IMG/VR virus record: IMGVR_UViG_3300020428_000082
Coordinates: 1-24,129 of that record
Length of the DNA stretch: 24,129 bases
Direction: 5' to 3' (one strand)
Source: a virus
Below are positions 15,899 through 22,387 of this stretch, piece by piece. Within the stretch, counting starts at the first letter, position 1; each line of letters starts with the position of its first letter. The position numbers were made by a program, and so were the translations under genes. Under the pieces are notes generated by a model. That model did not search any database and was not told the origin of the DNA. It worked only from the letters and a program-made list of their open reading frames with translations.

Positions 15899-16384
15899 TT
15901 AAAAATAATTAATGTTTATAGTTATCCTTACTTTTGAATCCGTGCAAGTGGTACTGCAATGAGGATCGTGTGAATTAAAGTGTACAATTCTGTTAGCTAT
16001 GGACCCAATATTCTTCTTATATTTTTTCATTTTAGTAAAGCCGTTATTAGTATTGACGTAATATAACGCGGTCTTACAATCAAAATTATGGTCTGAATGA
16101 TACTTATGTTTTACTAGCTTTTCTGTTCTTCCATATAGATTAGCTTTAATCCTAATAATAGACTTAGGATTTAATTTTTTAATTATAGGTTTAACTAGAT
16201 CCCATCCTACTGGACTTCTTATTTCATGATCTACAAATATCATATGAGCTAAATAAAAATTATCATCATCTTTTTGAGTTCCCACATATGGTATGTAATA
16301 CCAAGGAAACCAATTTCCCATTACAGAACTTTGTAATTTATAAAAGTCCTCTTTAGGTAAAAAGTTATCTTCTATCTTTATCAT
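15899..16384 (-). CDS. 2OG-Fe(II) oxygenase, HxD type - cassette member 2
   Basis: The 161-aa protein is a minimal double-stranded beta-helix oxygenase. It starts with IEDNFLPKEDFYKL (4-17) and the aromatic FPWYYIPYVG (26-35). The iron triad is H96-S-D98 (KYHSDHNF) and, by alignment to FNSHDPHCSTTCTD, H142. R153 in KVRITININY would bind 2-oxoglutarate. The strand CKTALYYVNTNNGFT follows the HxD as expected. It resembles small oxygenases I know from cyanophages (FPWYY near the start, NINY at the end) and the cassette member at 19338. Its ATG overlaps the stop of the preceding gene (ATGA). Protein, nucleic acid or small-molecule substrates are all possible. Confidence 0.85.
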   Translation of the reverse strand: MIKIEDNFLPKEDFYKLQSSVMGNWFPWYYIPYVGTQKDDDNFYLAHMIFVDHEIRSPVGWDLVKPIIKKLNPKSIIRIKANLYGRTEKLVKHKYHSDHNFDCKTALYYVNTNNGFTKMKKYKKNIGSIANRIVHFNSHDPHCSTTCTDSKVRITININYF

Positions 16385-16701
16385 TTAACTAATATCATGT
16401 TCCAATCTAATTTAAATATTAAGTCTTCTAAGACTACCTTTTTCATCTTATTGTCTTTCAAATACTGATGTAATTCTTCTATATCTACTATAATATATTG
16501 ATCTTTAATATCAAATACCATTTTATCTGCTTTAGTTTTAAAAGAGCCAGCTTTAGCATTCTCTTTGTTTAAAGGTCTTGTATCAAACTTTAACATCTGA
16601 TTAGATCTATCTTTTATAATCCCCTGTATGTCCCACCATTCTTTTTTCTTTTGTGCAGGGGTAGCATAAGTTACAGATTCTAGTTTATTTATAAAGCTCA
16701 T
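16381..16701 (-). CDS. Unrecognised 106-aa protein embedded in the oxygenase cassette
   Basis: I place the start at the ATG at 16701 (MSFINKLESVTYATP), giving a 17-base overlap with the upstream gene. A longer start at 16737 adds MKKLLFPLTLVL and would look like a signal peptide, but it overlaps the conserved C-terminus of the upstream gene by 53 bases and has no ribosome binding site. The protein has KKKEWWDIQGIIKDRSNQML (about 17-36), a Lys-rich middle and alternating charged and hydrophobic strands and helices (DQYIIVDIEELHQYL, VVLEDLIFKLDW). No HxD...H triad is present, so it is not an oxygenase. The C-terminal half looks alpha/beta. It ends with an ATGA overlap into cassette member 2. 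Function unknown; an adaptor or partner of the neighbouring enzymes is conceivable. Confidence 0.65.
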   Translation of the reverse strand: MSFINKLESVTYATPAQKKKEWWDIQGIIKDRSNQMLKFDTRPLNKENAKAGSFKTKADKMVFDIKDQYIIVDIEELHQYLKDNKMKKVVLEDLIFKLDWNMILVK

Positions 16702-17224
16702 CAAAACAAGTGTTAAAGGAAATAATAATTTTTTCATCGTCCATAGTATTAGGAGGTGAGCGATGCATCATACTAGCAGGGAATGTTAACATCTGACCTT
16801 CAGTAATATCTATAGTCTTAATTATTTTTTTATCTTTTAAATCATATATCTCAGTCTTTAAAGATGGTGTAGGTAACTTAACAAAATATACATTAGTGTA
16901 GTCTGCTTCAGGGTGGGTATGCCAGTCATGAAAATCTCCTTTAATATATTTTTGACACCAAAAATTAACAACTCTCCATTTCTTCATGTTTAATTGTTCC
17001 GCCATTTTAATAAGATAAGGTTTAAGAGCTTCGTAGAATATAGGTAAATATTCTCTACGTTGATCTCTTGGTAAATTCCAATCAGTTAAAGAAATTTTTT
17101 CTCTATCAGTATCTATATTAGAGTTAGGTAATTTATGAATAGCATTAATAATTTTATTTTTAATTTGTCTATGTTCTTTAATATCTGTAACAATATAAAA
17201 GCTGGGTATACTATATAATTTCAT
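16685..17224 (-). CDS. 2OG-Fe(II) oxygenase-like protein, HxH type - cassette member 3
   Basis: The protein has 179 residues. The core is NFWCQKYIKGDFHDWHTHPEADYTNVYFV (87-115), with H99, H102 and H104 available as proximal ligands in a WHxHP arrangement. The distal histidine is H154 in LTFPASMMHRSPPN, and the position of the 2-oxoglutarate-binding Arg appears to be K165 (EKIIISFN). The 'wHtHp...yvyfv...fPs...HrSppN' pattern matches small HxH-type oxygenases of marine phages, so the Lys may be a family trait rather than damage. The N-terminal 80 residues are mainly helical (EALKPYLIKMAEQLNMKKW). It overlaps the upstream gene by 14 bases, and its end overlaps the unrecognised gene. No ribosome binding site is visible. 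Substrate unknown. Confidence 0.8.
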   Translation of the reverse strand: MKLYSIPSFYIVTDIKEHRQIKNKIINAIHKLPNSNIDTDREKISLTDWNLPRDQRREYLPIFYEALKPYLIKMAEQLNMKKWRVVNFWCQKYIKGDFHDWHTHPEADYTNVYFVKLPTPSLKTEIYDLKDKKIIKTIDITEGQMLTFPASMMHRSPPNTMDDEKIIISFNTCFDELYK

Positions 17225-17840
17225 GTTGTGTGTAAGCTTCGTTTCCTAACATTCCTGTTACAAAATAGTTAGCTCCCACTGCAATCCTTTCTCCCCCTCC
17301 AATATTAGGAGTTGTACCATGCATTATAAAACCTGGAAAGACAGCTATGTTACCAGCCTGTTGGGGAACAGTCCAAGATGTAGAATTGTATTCATTATAT
17401 TTTGTAATGGAGTAATCAAAATAAAATTGTTCTTCTAATATAGATTTGTCCACACTAAATCTTAAATTACCTGCTTTTACTTTGGCATAGTAAACTACAC
17501 TAAATAAAACATTCTGATGCCTATGGCCATGATGTTCTTGACCTTCTTGTTGGTAAGCTCCCCAACTATGTGTCATTTTTATTTTATTAGATATACCTAA
17601 AGTATCATCTCTATAAATCATAGCAACTGTATCAATGGTGTCAGCTAACTCAGATAAATAGTCATACTTTAATATATTTTGGTTTTTTGTTAAGTGAGCT
17701 CCTCGTTCTTTAAATCTTGTGTCTTGCTTAGCTTCTTTTTTAATTTTATTTATCTTAGCTTCAGATAACAGAAAATCTGTTTCATAAACTCTAATAGGTA
17801 ATCCACACAAACCAATCTTATGTATTTGTTTTATTTCCAT
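17211..17840 (-). CDS. 2OG-Fe(II) oxygenase, HxH type (PF13759-like) - cassette member 4
   Basis: The protein has 209 residues. The metal-binding part is QEHHGHRHQNVLFSVVYYA (101-119), unusually rich in His (103, 104, 106, 108). By alignment with member 1, H106 and H108 are the proximal pair. The distal end is AVFPGFIMHGTTPNIGGGERIAVGANYF (166-193), with H174 and R185. Ahead of the core lies IKMTHSWGAYQQEG, a strand leading into the beta-helix. Residues 1-80 form a helical N-terminal part. It looks like a paralogue of member 1 at the level of motif layout but is clearly different in sequence, so it is not a recent duplicate. It overlaps member 5 by 10 bases and member 3 by 14 bases. Confidence 0.85.
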   Translation of the reverse strand: MEIKQIHKIGLCGLPIRVYETDFLLSEAKINKIKKEAKQDTRFKERGAHLTKNQNILKYDYLSELADTIDTVAMIYRDDTLGISNKIKMTHSWGAYQQEGQEHHGHRHQNVLFSVVYYAKVKAGNLRFSVDKSILEEQFYFDYSITKYNEYNSTSWTVPQQAGNIAVFPGFIMHGTTPNIGGGERIAVGANYFVTGMLGNEAYTQHEII

Positions 17841-18367
17841 TTGGGTCCTGTCATAAATATAGTTCCAGTTATTCTTTCCCCTTGAGTTACCGGAGAAACT
17901 TTATGTAAGTAAAAACTAGGAAAAGTAAATAACGTACCAGGTTCATTTAATTCTTTTATCAATACTTCTTTTCCATCAAATATAAAAAAGTCTCCGCCTT
18001 GGTATGGTTTTTCTGATAGATTAATTAAAGTTGTAAGCTTACTTGTATAATTACTTTGATGAGGTTCGGAATCAAAATGCCACTTATATTGTCCCTGATG
18101 CTTGGAGCTATATACGTTTTGCACAACCGGATCATTTATATTCTCATATAAATCTACCCCAAAAGCTTCACGATTAATCCAAAGAATAGCGCTTTTAAAA
18201 TCTTTAATTTTATTAAGTTCAGCGTAAGGAAAGGTAGTGCATGTAGAAGTTTTAATCGTTGGAGCTGATTTATGAAAAGGTTTTCCGGTCCTCTTAGCAA
18301 CCGAATTAATCTTTTTAATTTCTTTCGTATTTAAAAAATTTTTCATAAAAAAATATGTAAACTTCAT
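17831..18367 (-). CDS. 2OG-Fe(II) oxygenase, prolyl-hydroxylase (PKHD/P4H-like) type - cassette member 5
   Basis: I use the ATG at 18367 (MKFTYFFMKNFL), giving 178 residues, since it forms an ATGA overlap with the previous stop. The longer frame begins with a TTG inside the preceding gene. The protein shows the classic prolyl-4-hydroxylase layout: YKWHFDSEPHQSN with H97 and D99, then LTTLINLSEKPYQGGDFFIF (112-131), then GTLFTFPSFYLHKVSPVTQGERI with H155 and R165. These residues bind Fe(II) and 2-oxoglutarate. PKHD-type enzymes hydroxylate Pro or other side chains in proteins, or small molecules such as siderophores. This member and the 208-aa member at 21742 form the most canonical pair in the cassette. 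Substrate unknown. Confidence 0.9.
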   Translation of the reverse strand: MKFTYFFMKNFLNTKEIKKINSVAKRTGKPFHKSAPTIKTSTCTTFPYAELNKIKDFKSAILWINREAFGVDLYENINDPVVQNVYSSKHQGQYKWHFDSEPHQSNYTSKLTTLINLSEKPYQGGDFFIFDGKEVLIKELNEPGTLFTFPSFYLHKVSPVTQGERITGTIFMTGPKWK

Positions 18368-18885
18368 TTTTTCATCCAATCTACTATTAAGTGTATTCTA
18401 TCTTTATTACTTTTATTTATAACAGAATGATATTTATTTGCATTATTTATTTCCCACATCTCGCCTTCTTTTAAATGCTTTTCTTCATTATCTATATTAA
18501 ATATAACGTCTTTATGAGTTACTAAAGGAATGTGAGTTCTAGCACATAACACTAAACTTGCTCCCTTATCAATGTGAGGTGTTATCTCTGACTTAGCTGG
18601 AAGCATAACTAGAATAGCTCTTATTATATACCCCGGACCTATTTTGTCTTTATAAACATCTTTTAAATCTTCCATTTGAGTTTCAAATACACTGTAATTA
18701 ATATGATACGTAGGGTTATCTATTCTAAAATCTTTATCAAATATAAGTGGAATAGTTTTGGTTTGTTGATGAACTTCAAATGTTTTTTGTCTCCAATTAA
18801 ATTCATCCCAATCTTTTTCTATTTCCTGTAATTTATGTTTAAACATAGATACATCAACAGAAGTTATAAATTTATAATTAAACAT
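18364..18885 (-). CDS. Aspartyl/asparaginyl beta-hydroxylase (AspH-like) - cassette member 6
   Basis: The 173-aa protein matches the AspH family rather than the prolyl-hydroxylase group. The motif set is ITPHIDKGASLVLCARTHIPL (101-121), with H104-I-D106 as proximal ligands and R116/H118 of the characteristic R-x-H-x-P-L strand. Then follow KHLKEGEMWEINNANKYHSVINKS (136-159), with distal H153, and DRIHLIVDW (162-170), with R163 for 2-oxoglutarate. Bacterial AspH-like enzymes add a beta-hydroxyl to Asp or Asn in proteins, or to free or carrier-bound amino acids in biosynthesis. The 'pGe.we.nn...Hsv.N.s...RiHLi.D' ending is diagnostic. It overlaps the upstream member by 8 bases and the downstream member by 4 bases. 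A side-chain acceptor is likely, but its identity is unknown. Confidence 0.9.
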   Translation of the reverse strand: MFNYKFITSVDVSMFKHKLQEIEKDWDEFNWRQKTFEVHQQTKTIPLIFDKDFRIDNPTYHINYSVFETQMEDLKDVYKDKIGPGYIIRAILVMLPAKSEITPHIDKGASLVLCARTHIPLVTHKDVIFNIDNEEKHLKEGEMWEINNANKYHSVINKSNKDRIHLIVDWMKK

Positions 18886-19345
18886 ATTTTGTCTTGAATA
18901 CTAAAGATATTCTTACATCTCCTTTATTAATAGGTGCATGACCTTTATGTAATTTTTTTGCATCAAAGCAAATTAATCTTCCTTGAACAAAAGGTATTTT
19001 CTTTTCACCTTTTATTTCAAAATACCCTCCTTTCTTTAAAGTTTTAGTTACCATATATAAACAAGTTACATCTCCATCGTCCCAATGAAAAACCCCCTCC
19101 ATACCTGGATGTTGAATATTAATATAAGCTCTTAATATCTCTACTTTATTATCTAATGTCTTTAGAAGTTTTGTATATAAGTATTTGTTTAATCCATCAT
19201 GAGGATTTAAATTAGAATTGTAAAATTCTGATGTTGTTTTGGCTGCCGATTTATGTCCATAGAAATGAGGAAACTCATATAAAAAATACTCATCTAAATA
19301 CTCTATTAAATCTTTAGGTAACCAATTATCTATTTGCTTAAGCAT
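18878..19345 (-). CDS. 2OG-Fe(II) oxygenase, compact HxD type - cassette member 7
   Basis: The 155-aa protein starts MLKQIDNWLPKDLIEYLDEYF, the usual helical entry of small P4H-like enzymes. The core is GVFHWDDGDVTCLYMVTKTLKKGGYFEI (84-111), with H87-W-D89 as proximal ligands. The distal part is GRLICFDAKKLHKGHAPINKGDVRISLVFK (122-151), where H133 or H136 is the third ligand and R145 binds 2-oxoglutarate. The spacing from H133 to R145 (12) is slightly longer than the 10 seen in members 5, 8 and 11, so the exact ligand is uncertain. There is no signal peptide. It overlaps its upstream neighbour by 8 bases and has no ribosome binding site. Substrate unknown. Confidence 0.85.
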   Translation of the reverse strand: MLKQIDNWLPKDLIEYLDEYFLYEFPHFYGHKSAAKTTSEFYNSNLNPHDGLNKYLYTKLLKTLDNKVEILRAYINIQHPGMEGVFHWDDGDVTCLYMVTKTLKKGGYFEIKGEKKIPFVQGRLICFDAKKLHKGHAPINKGDVRISLVFKTKYV

Positions 19346-19823
19346 AGTTAATATTAAACACCACCCTTCTATCTACATCTGTTTGACTAACTCCCCTATG
19401 CAAAGTCTCTCCAGGGAAAATAATTATTTTATTTTCTTCTGTTTCAATAAATTTTTCTTTGCCATCTATCATTAAAACGGTTCCTCCATTGCAGGTATTT
19501 AAATAAAATATAGCTGTTTTAAGATTAGGTACTTTATAATCTGTATGCAGGTCTGAAGTGTAGGGTTTATCTTCTCTAGTTGTCATATTACATCGAGCAC
19601 AAATTAAAATATTACAGTGTATTTGTTCTAAAATAGGCACTATCCATTCTTCATAATGTGGAGATTGAACTCTAGCTTCTCTATAAAAAGTATGGTTAAA
19701 CCAATAATGATCTTTGTTAACCATATTGTCTCTCCAATACCAGGGAAAATGTTGAGAAAAAACTCTACCTTTTATCTTTTTTATTAATTCAGGTGGTAAT
19801 AAATTTTTAATTGTTGTTACCAT
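19338..19823 (-). CDS. 2OG-Fe(II) oxygenase, HxD type - cassette member 8
   Basis: I use the ATG at 19823 (MVTTIKNLLPPEL), giving 161 residues; the longer frame starts with a TTG further inside the upstream gene. N-terminal features are VFSQHFPWYWRDN (about 21-33). The iron site is SDLHTDYKVPNLKTAIFYLNTCNGGTVLMIDGKE, with H93-T-D95. Distal H142 lies in IIIFPGETLHRGVSQTD, and R152 or R153 lies in DRRVVFNINYA. The FPWYW entry, the 'kTAifYlNtcnGgT' strand and the NINY end make it the nearest relative of member 2 in the window. It overlaps the preceding gene by 17 bases and the next by 8. A complete active site suggests a working enzyme. Confidence 0.87.
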   Translation of the reverse strand: MVTTIKNLLPPELIKKIKGRVFSQHFPWYWRDNMVNKDHYWFNHTFYREARVQSPHYEEWIVPILEQIHCNILICARCNMTTREDKPYTSDLHTDYKVPNLKTAIFYLNTCNGGTVLMIDGKEKFIETEENKIIIFPGETLHRGVSQTDVDRRVVFNINYA

Positions 19824-20421
19824 ATATATAAAAATCAAAGTTAATAACGGTTCGTATATTACAATTTACCGGATTGTTGCCAGCATGATATTGATTGCCC
19901 TCAAACCAAACGCCATCACCTTGTTTAGGAGTTTGTCTTTCAGCCGGTTTTAAATTTAAAAGATTAGGTTCTGGTTGACCTAACTTAAATTTTTCATTAA
20001 ACCAAATGGTGTCTCCATCTGAATCTTCAAAATAATATATTAATGATTTATAATCTTGTTGATCATCTAAGTCTGTGTGAGGAAAATTATATTTATCTAA
20101 CGTATGCCCTGCAACAGGGAATGTTCTTCGTAATCTACATCTTAACATTTCTTTTATGTTAAACCCTGTTCTTTTTTCAAAACTAGCTAAGATAGGATGA
20201 AAGAATTCATAATAATGTGAGTTAATTCCTTTAGGATATAAATATAAAACATGTTCTAGTGCAAAAGTTTCTGTTATGTTTTTAAACTTTTTAAAGTTAG
20301 TATTTCTTCCTCTAATTATATTATCTGCATGGTACCAAGGAAAAGTATTATTATTAATTAACTCTAAGAAAAAAATTTGATACTTGGGTTCTATTAAATC
20401 TTTTAAAACTGTTTTTAACAT
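19807..20421 (-). CDS. 2OG-Fe(II) oxygenase, HxD type - cassette member 9
   Basis: I use the ATG at 20421 (MLKTVLKDLIEPKY), giving 204 residues. The longer frame begins with a GTG deep in the upstream gene, and AGGAA lies upstream of this ATG. The protein has TFPWYHADNIIRG (about 26-38), like the FPWY entries of members 2 and 8, but carries a longer middle part. The iron site is NFPHTDLDDQQDYKSLIYYFEDSDGDTIWF, with H115-T-D117. The distal part is QGDGVWFEGNQYHAGNNPVNCNIRTVINFDF, with H179 and R190. A loop of about 25 residues (PEPNLLNLKPAERQTPKQ) before the last strands is not in its relatives and may shape the substrate pocket. Substrate unknown. Confidence 0.87.
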   Translation of the reverse strand: MLKTVLKDLIEPKYQIFFLELINNNTFPWYHADNIIRGRNTNFKKFKNITETFALEHVLYLYPKGINSHYYEFFHPILASFEKRTGFNIKEMLRCRLRRTFPVAGHTLDKYNFPHTDLDDQQDYKSLIYYFEDSDGDTIWFNEKFKLGQPEPNLLNLKPAERQTPKQGDGVWFEGNQYHAGNNPVNCNIRTVINFDFYIYGNNN

Positions 20422-21008
20422 TTGTATGGTATTCCTAAGTGCGGTCTGCCGTCCCACAATGGAGACTTGTCATCCTCTGCTTTATTGTAATGTAAAAATA
20501 CTTGCACGCATTCTTTACCTTTAAATGGAGTGCGTCCATGCTCTAGTTCACAGCCCCTATAGATTACTCCATCTCCAGGTTTCATTGTTACAGTTGTTTT
20601 ATTTTCATCTTTATCTATTATGTCAAAAGGCCAATTATCTCCGCCAAGATTCAAGGTCACAGAAAACTCGCACGCTCCTCTGTCTTTATGATAATGTAAA
20701 ATATTTCCTTTTTTATATATTCTACAATAAGAATACATTTCTCTTAATTTTAAATCTGTATATTTTTCCATAATAGGTTTGACATACTGTAGTAAAGTAT
20801 CAAAAGCAGCGTCACCGTAAATAGAAAAGGCATCAGGAACTTGTAAGTCCGATCCTCCCCATTTAGTATCCCATTTATAAATTTTTTTATGTTTAATTAA
20901 ACTTTTATAAGTTCGTTCTTTTATCCTCATATACTGGTATAGAAAAGCCGCCATATTTACAGGGATAATATTTTTTATTATTACATATCCATTGTCTTTG
21001 AAACTCAT
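20415..21008 (-). CDS. 2OG-Fe(II) oxygenase-like protein, HKD type - cassette member 10
   Basis: The protein has 197 residues. It starts MSFKDNGYVIIKNIIP, the 'GYvvikn.i' opening seen in PhyH- and P4H-like phage oxygenases. The core is CRIYKKGNILHYHKDRGACEFSVTLNLGGDNWPFDI (95-130), with H107-K-D109 as proximal ligands. GDGVIYRGCELEHGRTPFKGKECVQVFLHY (145-174) gives distal H157. The expected Arg about ten residues later is missing, and Q169 sits on the last strand. The 'HYHKDR...vsl.lgg....qvFLHY' pattern recurs in my memory of phage proteins, so the change may be a subfamily trait. Its ATG overlaps the sulfotransferase stop (ATGA), so these two should be made in step. Confidence 0.85.
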   Translation of the reverse strand: MSFKDNGYVIIKNIIPVNMAAFLYQYMRIKERTYKSLIKHKKIYKWDTKWGGSDLQVPDAFSIYGDAAFDTLLQYVKPIMEKYTDLKLREMYSYCRIYKKGNILHYHKDRGACEFSVTLNLGGDNWPFDIIDKDENKTTVTMKPGDGVIYRGCELEHGRTPFKGKECVQVFLHYNKAEDDKSPLWDGRPHLGIPYKC

Positions 21009-21745
21009 AATACATCTTCTTCTTTACAGTATTCTATAAGCTCCTTTGGTAATAATTTTTTAATATTATACTTAGTTGCTTTAGGTTTTCCTAAGTTAAG
21101 TTTATGGAAATCATGACCAATAATTCTATCATCATACGTAGTATTATTGCTTTTAAAAGGTTCCTTAATATTAATATCAATTTTATTGTAAGGGATATTT
21201 ATAAATTTATGAATTTTCTTTAGTTCTTTTTCTGTATTGTTTACTAAGTCTTTATAATAAATTACAATATGTTCGTGATTATTCTTAATTATATTTTTAG
21301 TTGACATTAAATTATGACCAAAGAATCCTAAAGGTTCTAAAGCATTTGCTACAAATAGTTCAACCTCTTTAGGTTTAATTAAGTTAACTACAGAGGCCAC
21401 ACATTCTTCTAAAGGCCTATGGAGAATAATAAATTTAGGTTTAGGTATAATAGGTTGTAAAAGTTCTAGATTACCTGGTGTACCCCATGGACCTCTAATT
21501 ATTATATTATCTGCTTTCCAATTAGAAAAATAACTTTTAATTAAGTTGTTAGTCATATCTTTATAAGATTTTTCATCAGGGAAATTTCTATAAACCTCTC
21601 CTTTTTTAAGATTAGATAAATTAAATAATACATCTGGTAATATACTATTAGCCGTCATAGCTACTTTAGTAGTTTTATTAAGAAGAGCTCCTAATAAAGT
21701 ATTACCTGCACGTGGCAGACTGGACAAAAAATAATAATTTTTCAT
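21005..21745 (-). CDS. PAPS-dependent sulfotransferase
   Basis: The 246-aa protein transfers a sulfuryl group from 3'-phosphoadenylyl sulfate (PAPS) to a hydroxyl or amine. The 5'-phosphosulfate-binding loop is FLSSLPRAGNTLLGALL (6-22). The 3'-phosphate-binding region is FIILHRPLEECVASVVNL (105-122), with R110 and S118. A later VIYYKDLVNN (161-170) matches the 'YEDL' segment of the family. There is no transmembrane helix, so it acts in the cytoplasm. It lies between two oxygenase genes, with 4-base ATGA overlaps on both sides, and AGGAG about 10 bases before its ATG. This suggests that it modifies something made or hydroxylated by its neighbours (inference). Sulfotransferases are rare in phages but are known in some marine viral genomes. 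Confidence 0.9.
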   Translation of the reverse strand: MKNYYFLSSLPRAGNTLLGALLNKTTKVAMTANSILPDVLFNLSNLKKGEVYRNFPDEKSYKDMTNNLIKSYFSNWKADNIIIRGPWGTPGNLELLQPIIPKPKFIILHRPLEECVASVVNLIKPKEVELFVANALEPLGFFGHNLMSTKNIIKNNHEHIVIYYKDLVNNTEKELKKIHKFINIPYNKIDINIKEPFKSNNTTYDDRIIGHDFHKLNLGKPKATKYNIKKLLPKELIEYCKEEDVL

Positions 21746-22368
21746 TTATATGGATCTCCTAAAAACCAAACAACTAAAGAATACCTGGTTCCTTTGGTAA
21801 CTGGTTGTACTCGATGAACAGTAAAAGAAGGAAAGAAAACAACAGAACCCTGTTTATTGGTTTCATTAAAGGTAATAATGCTATTCTTTTCTGCATCCTT
21901 AGAGTTCTTAGTTGTAAATTGTAGATCGCCTCCCTCGTAATCCTTAGGATCAGATAGTAATACAGAACAAGAAATCTTTCTTATTTTGCCATGAGCCTCG
22001 TCATTAGGGGCCTCAATAGGTATACCAGTAGAATCAGCGTGCCAATTATAGTATTGTCCTTTTTTATAAATAGTGAATTGAATAGATTGTGCACTGTTTA
22101 TATTAAAATTCCAACCTGCATTTTTATTTGCAGTTAGCATAAACTTCTCTATTTTTTTAAAGATCCATAATTCATCCATCCAGACAATGTTAGAATCTCT
22201 AAAATGAGCTAAGTCTTTCCGGTCTTTTTTGCTTAATCTTTTCTTCTCTTTAAGATCAACAATAGAAGCCCTATTTACTTTTTTCTTTTTAGCTAATTTA
22301 ATAACCTTATCACAAAATTCTTTATCAAACGCTTTTTCAAAATACCAATAGGTATACTTTAAAATCAT
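21742..22368 (-). CDS. 2OG-Fe(II) oxygenase, PKHD/prolyl-hydroxylase type - cassette member 11
   Basis: The 208-aa protein is the first gene of the cassette and the most canonical. Residues 1-60 are helical and basic (KLAKKKKVNRASIVDLKEKKRLSKKDRKD). The core is FTIYKKGQYYNWHADSTG (98-115), with H110-A-D112, then KISCSVLLSDPKDYEGGDLQF (131-151). The distal part is GSVVFFPSFTVHRVQPVTKGTRYSLVVWFLGDPYK (174-208), with H185 and R195. This is close in layout to PKHD/PiuC-like hydroxylases and to the 2OG oxygenases often found in T4-like cyanophages. A predicted promoter lies just upstream (22388-22415), and a weak AAGGTAAG precedes the ATG at 22368. It could hydroxylate Pro or Lys in a virion or host protein, but no substrate is shown by the sequence. 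Confidence 0.92.
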   Translation of the reverse strand: MILKYTYWYFEKAFDKEFCDKVIKLAKKKKVNRASIVDLKEKKRLSKKDRKDLAHFRDSNIVWMDELWIFKKIEKFMLTANKNAGWNFNINSAQSIQFTIYKKGQYYNWHADSTGIPIEAPNDEAHGKIRKISCSVLLSDPKDYEGGDLQFTTKNSKDAEKNSIITFNETNKQGSVVFFPSFTVHRVQPVTKGTRYSLVVWFLGDPYK

Positions 22369-22387
22369 CTTTCTTACCTTTCATATA

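Noticed and set aside
16702-16737. Signal-peptide-like N-terminus (MKKLLFPLTLVL) for the unrecognised cassette gene
   Set aside because: It exists only if a start 53 bases inside the upstream gene is used. The hydrophobic run can be explained by the conserved C-terminal frame of that gene, and no ribosome binding site precedes it.
18368-18379. TTG start extending the PKHD-type oxygenase at its N-terminus (similar TTG/GTG extensions at 19824-19838 and 20422-20457)
   Set aside because: In each case an ATG lies at a short overlap with the preceding stop, which fits the operon better than TTG or GTG codons deeper in the upstream gene.
15301-22368. The oxygenase run as fragments of one frameshifted large gene
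   Set aside because: Each frame has its own start at a natural overlap, a full length for its family and its own complete motif set.
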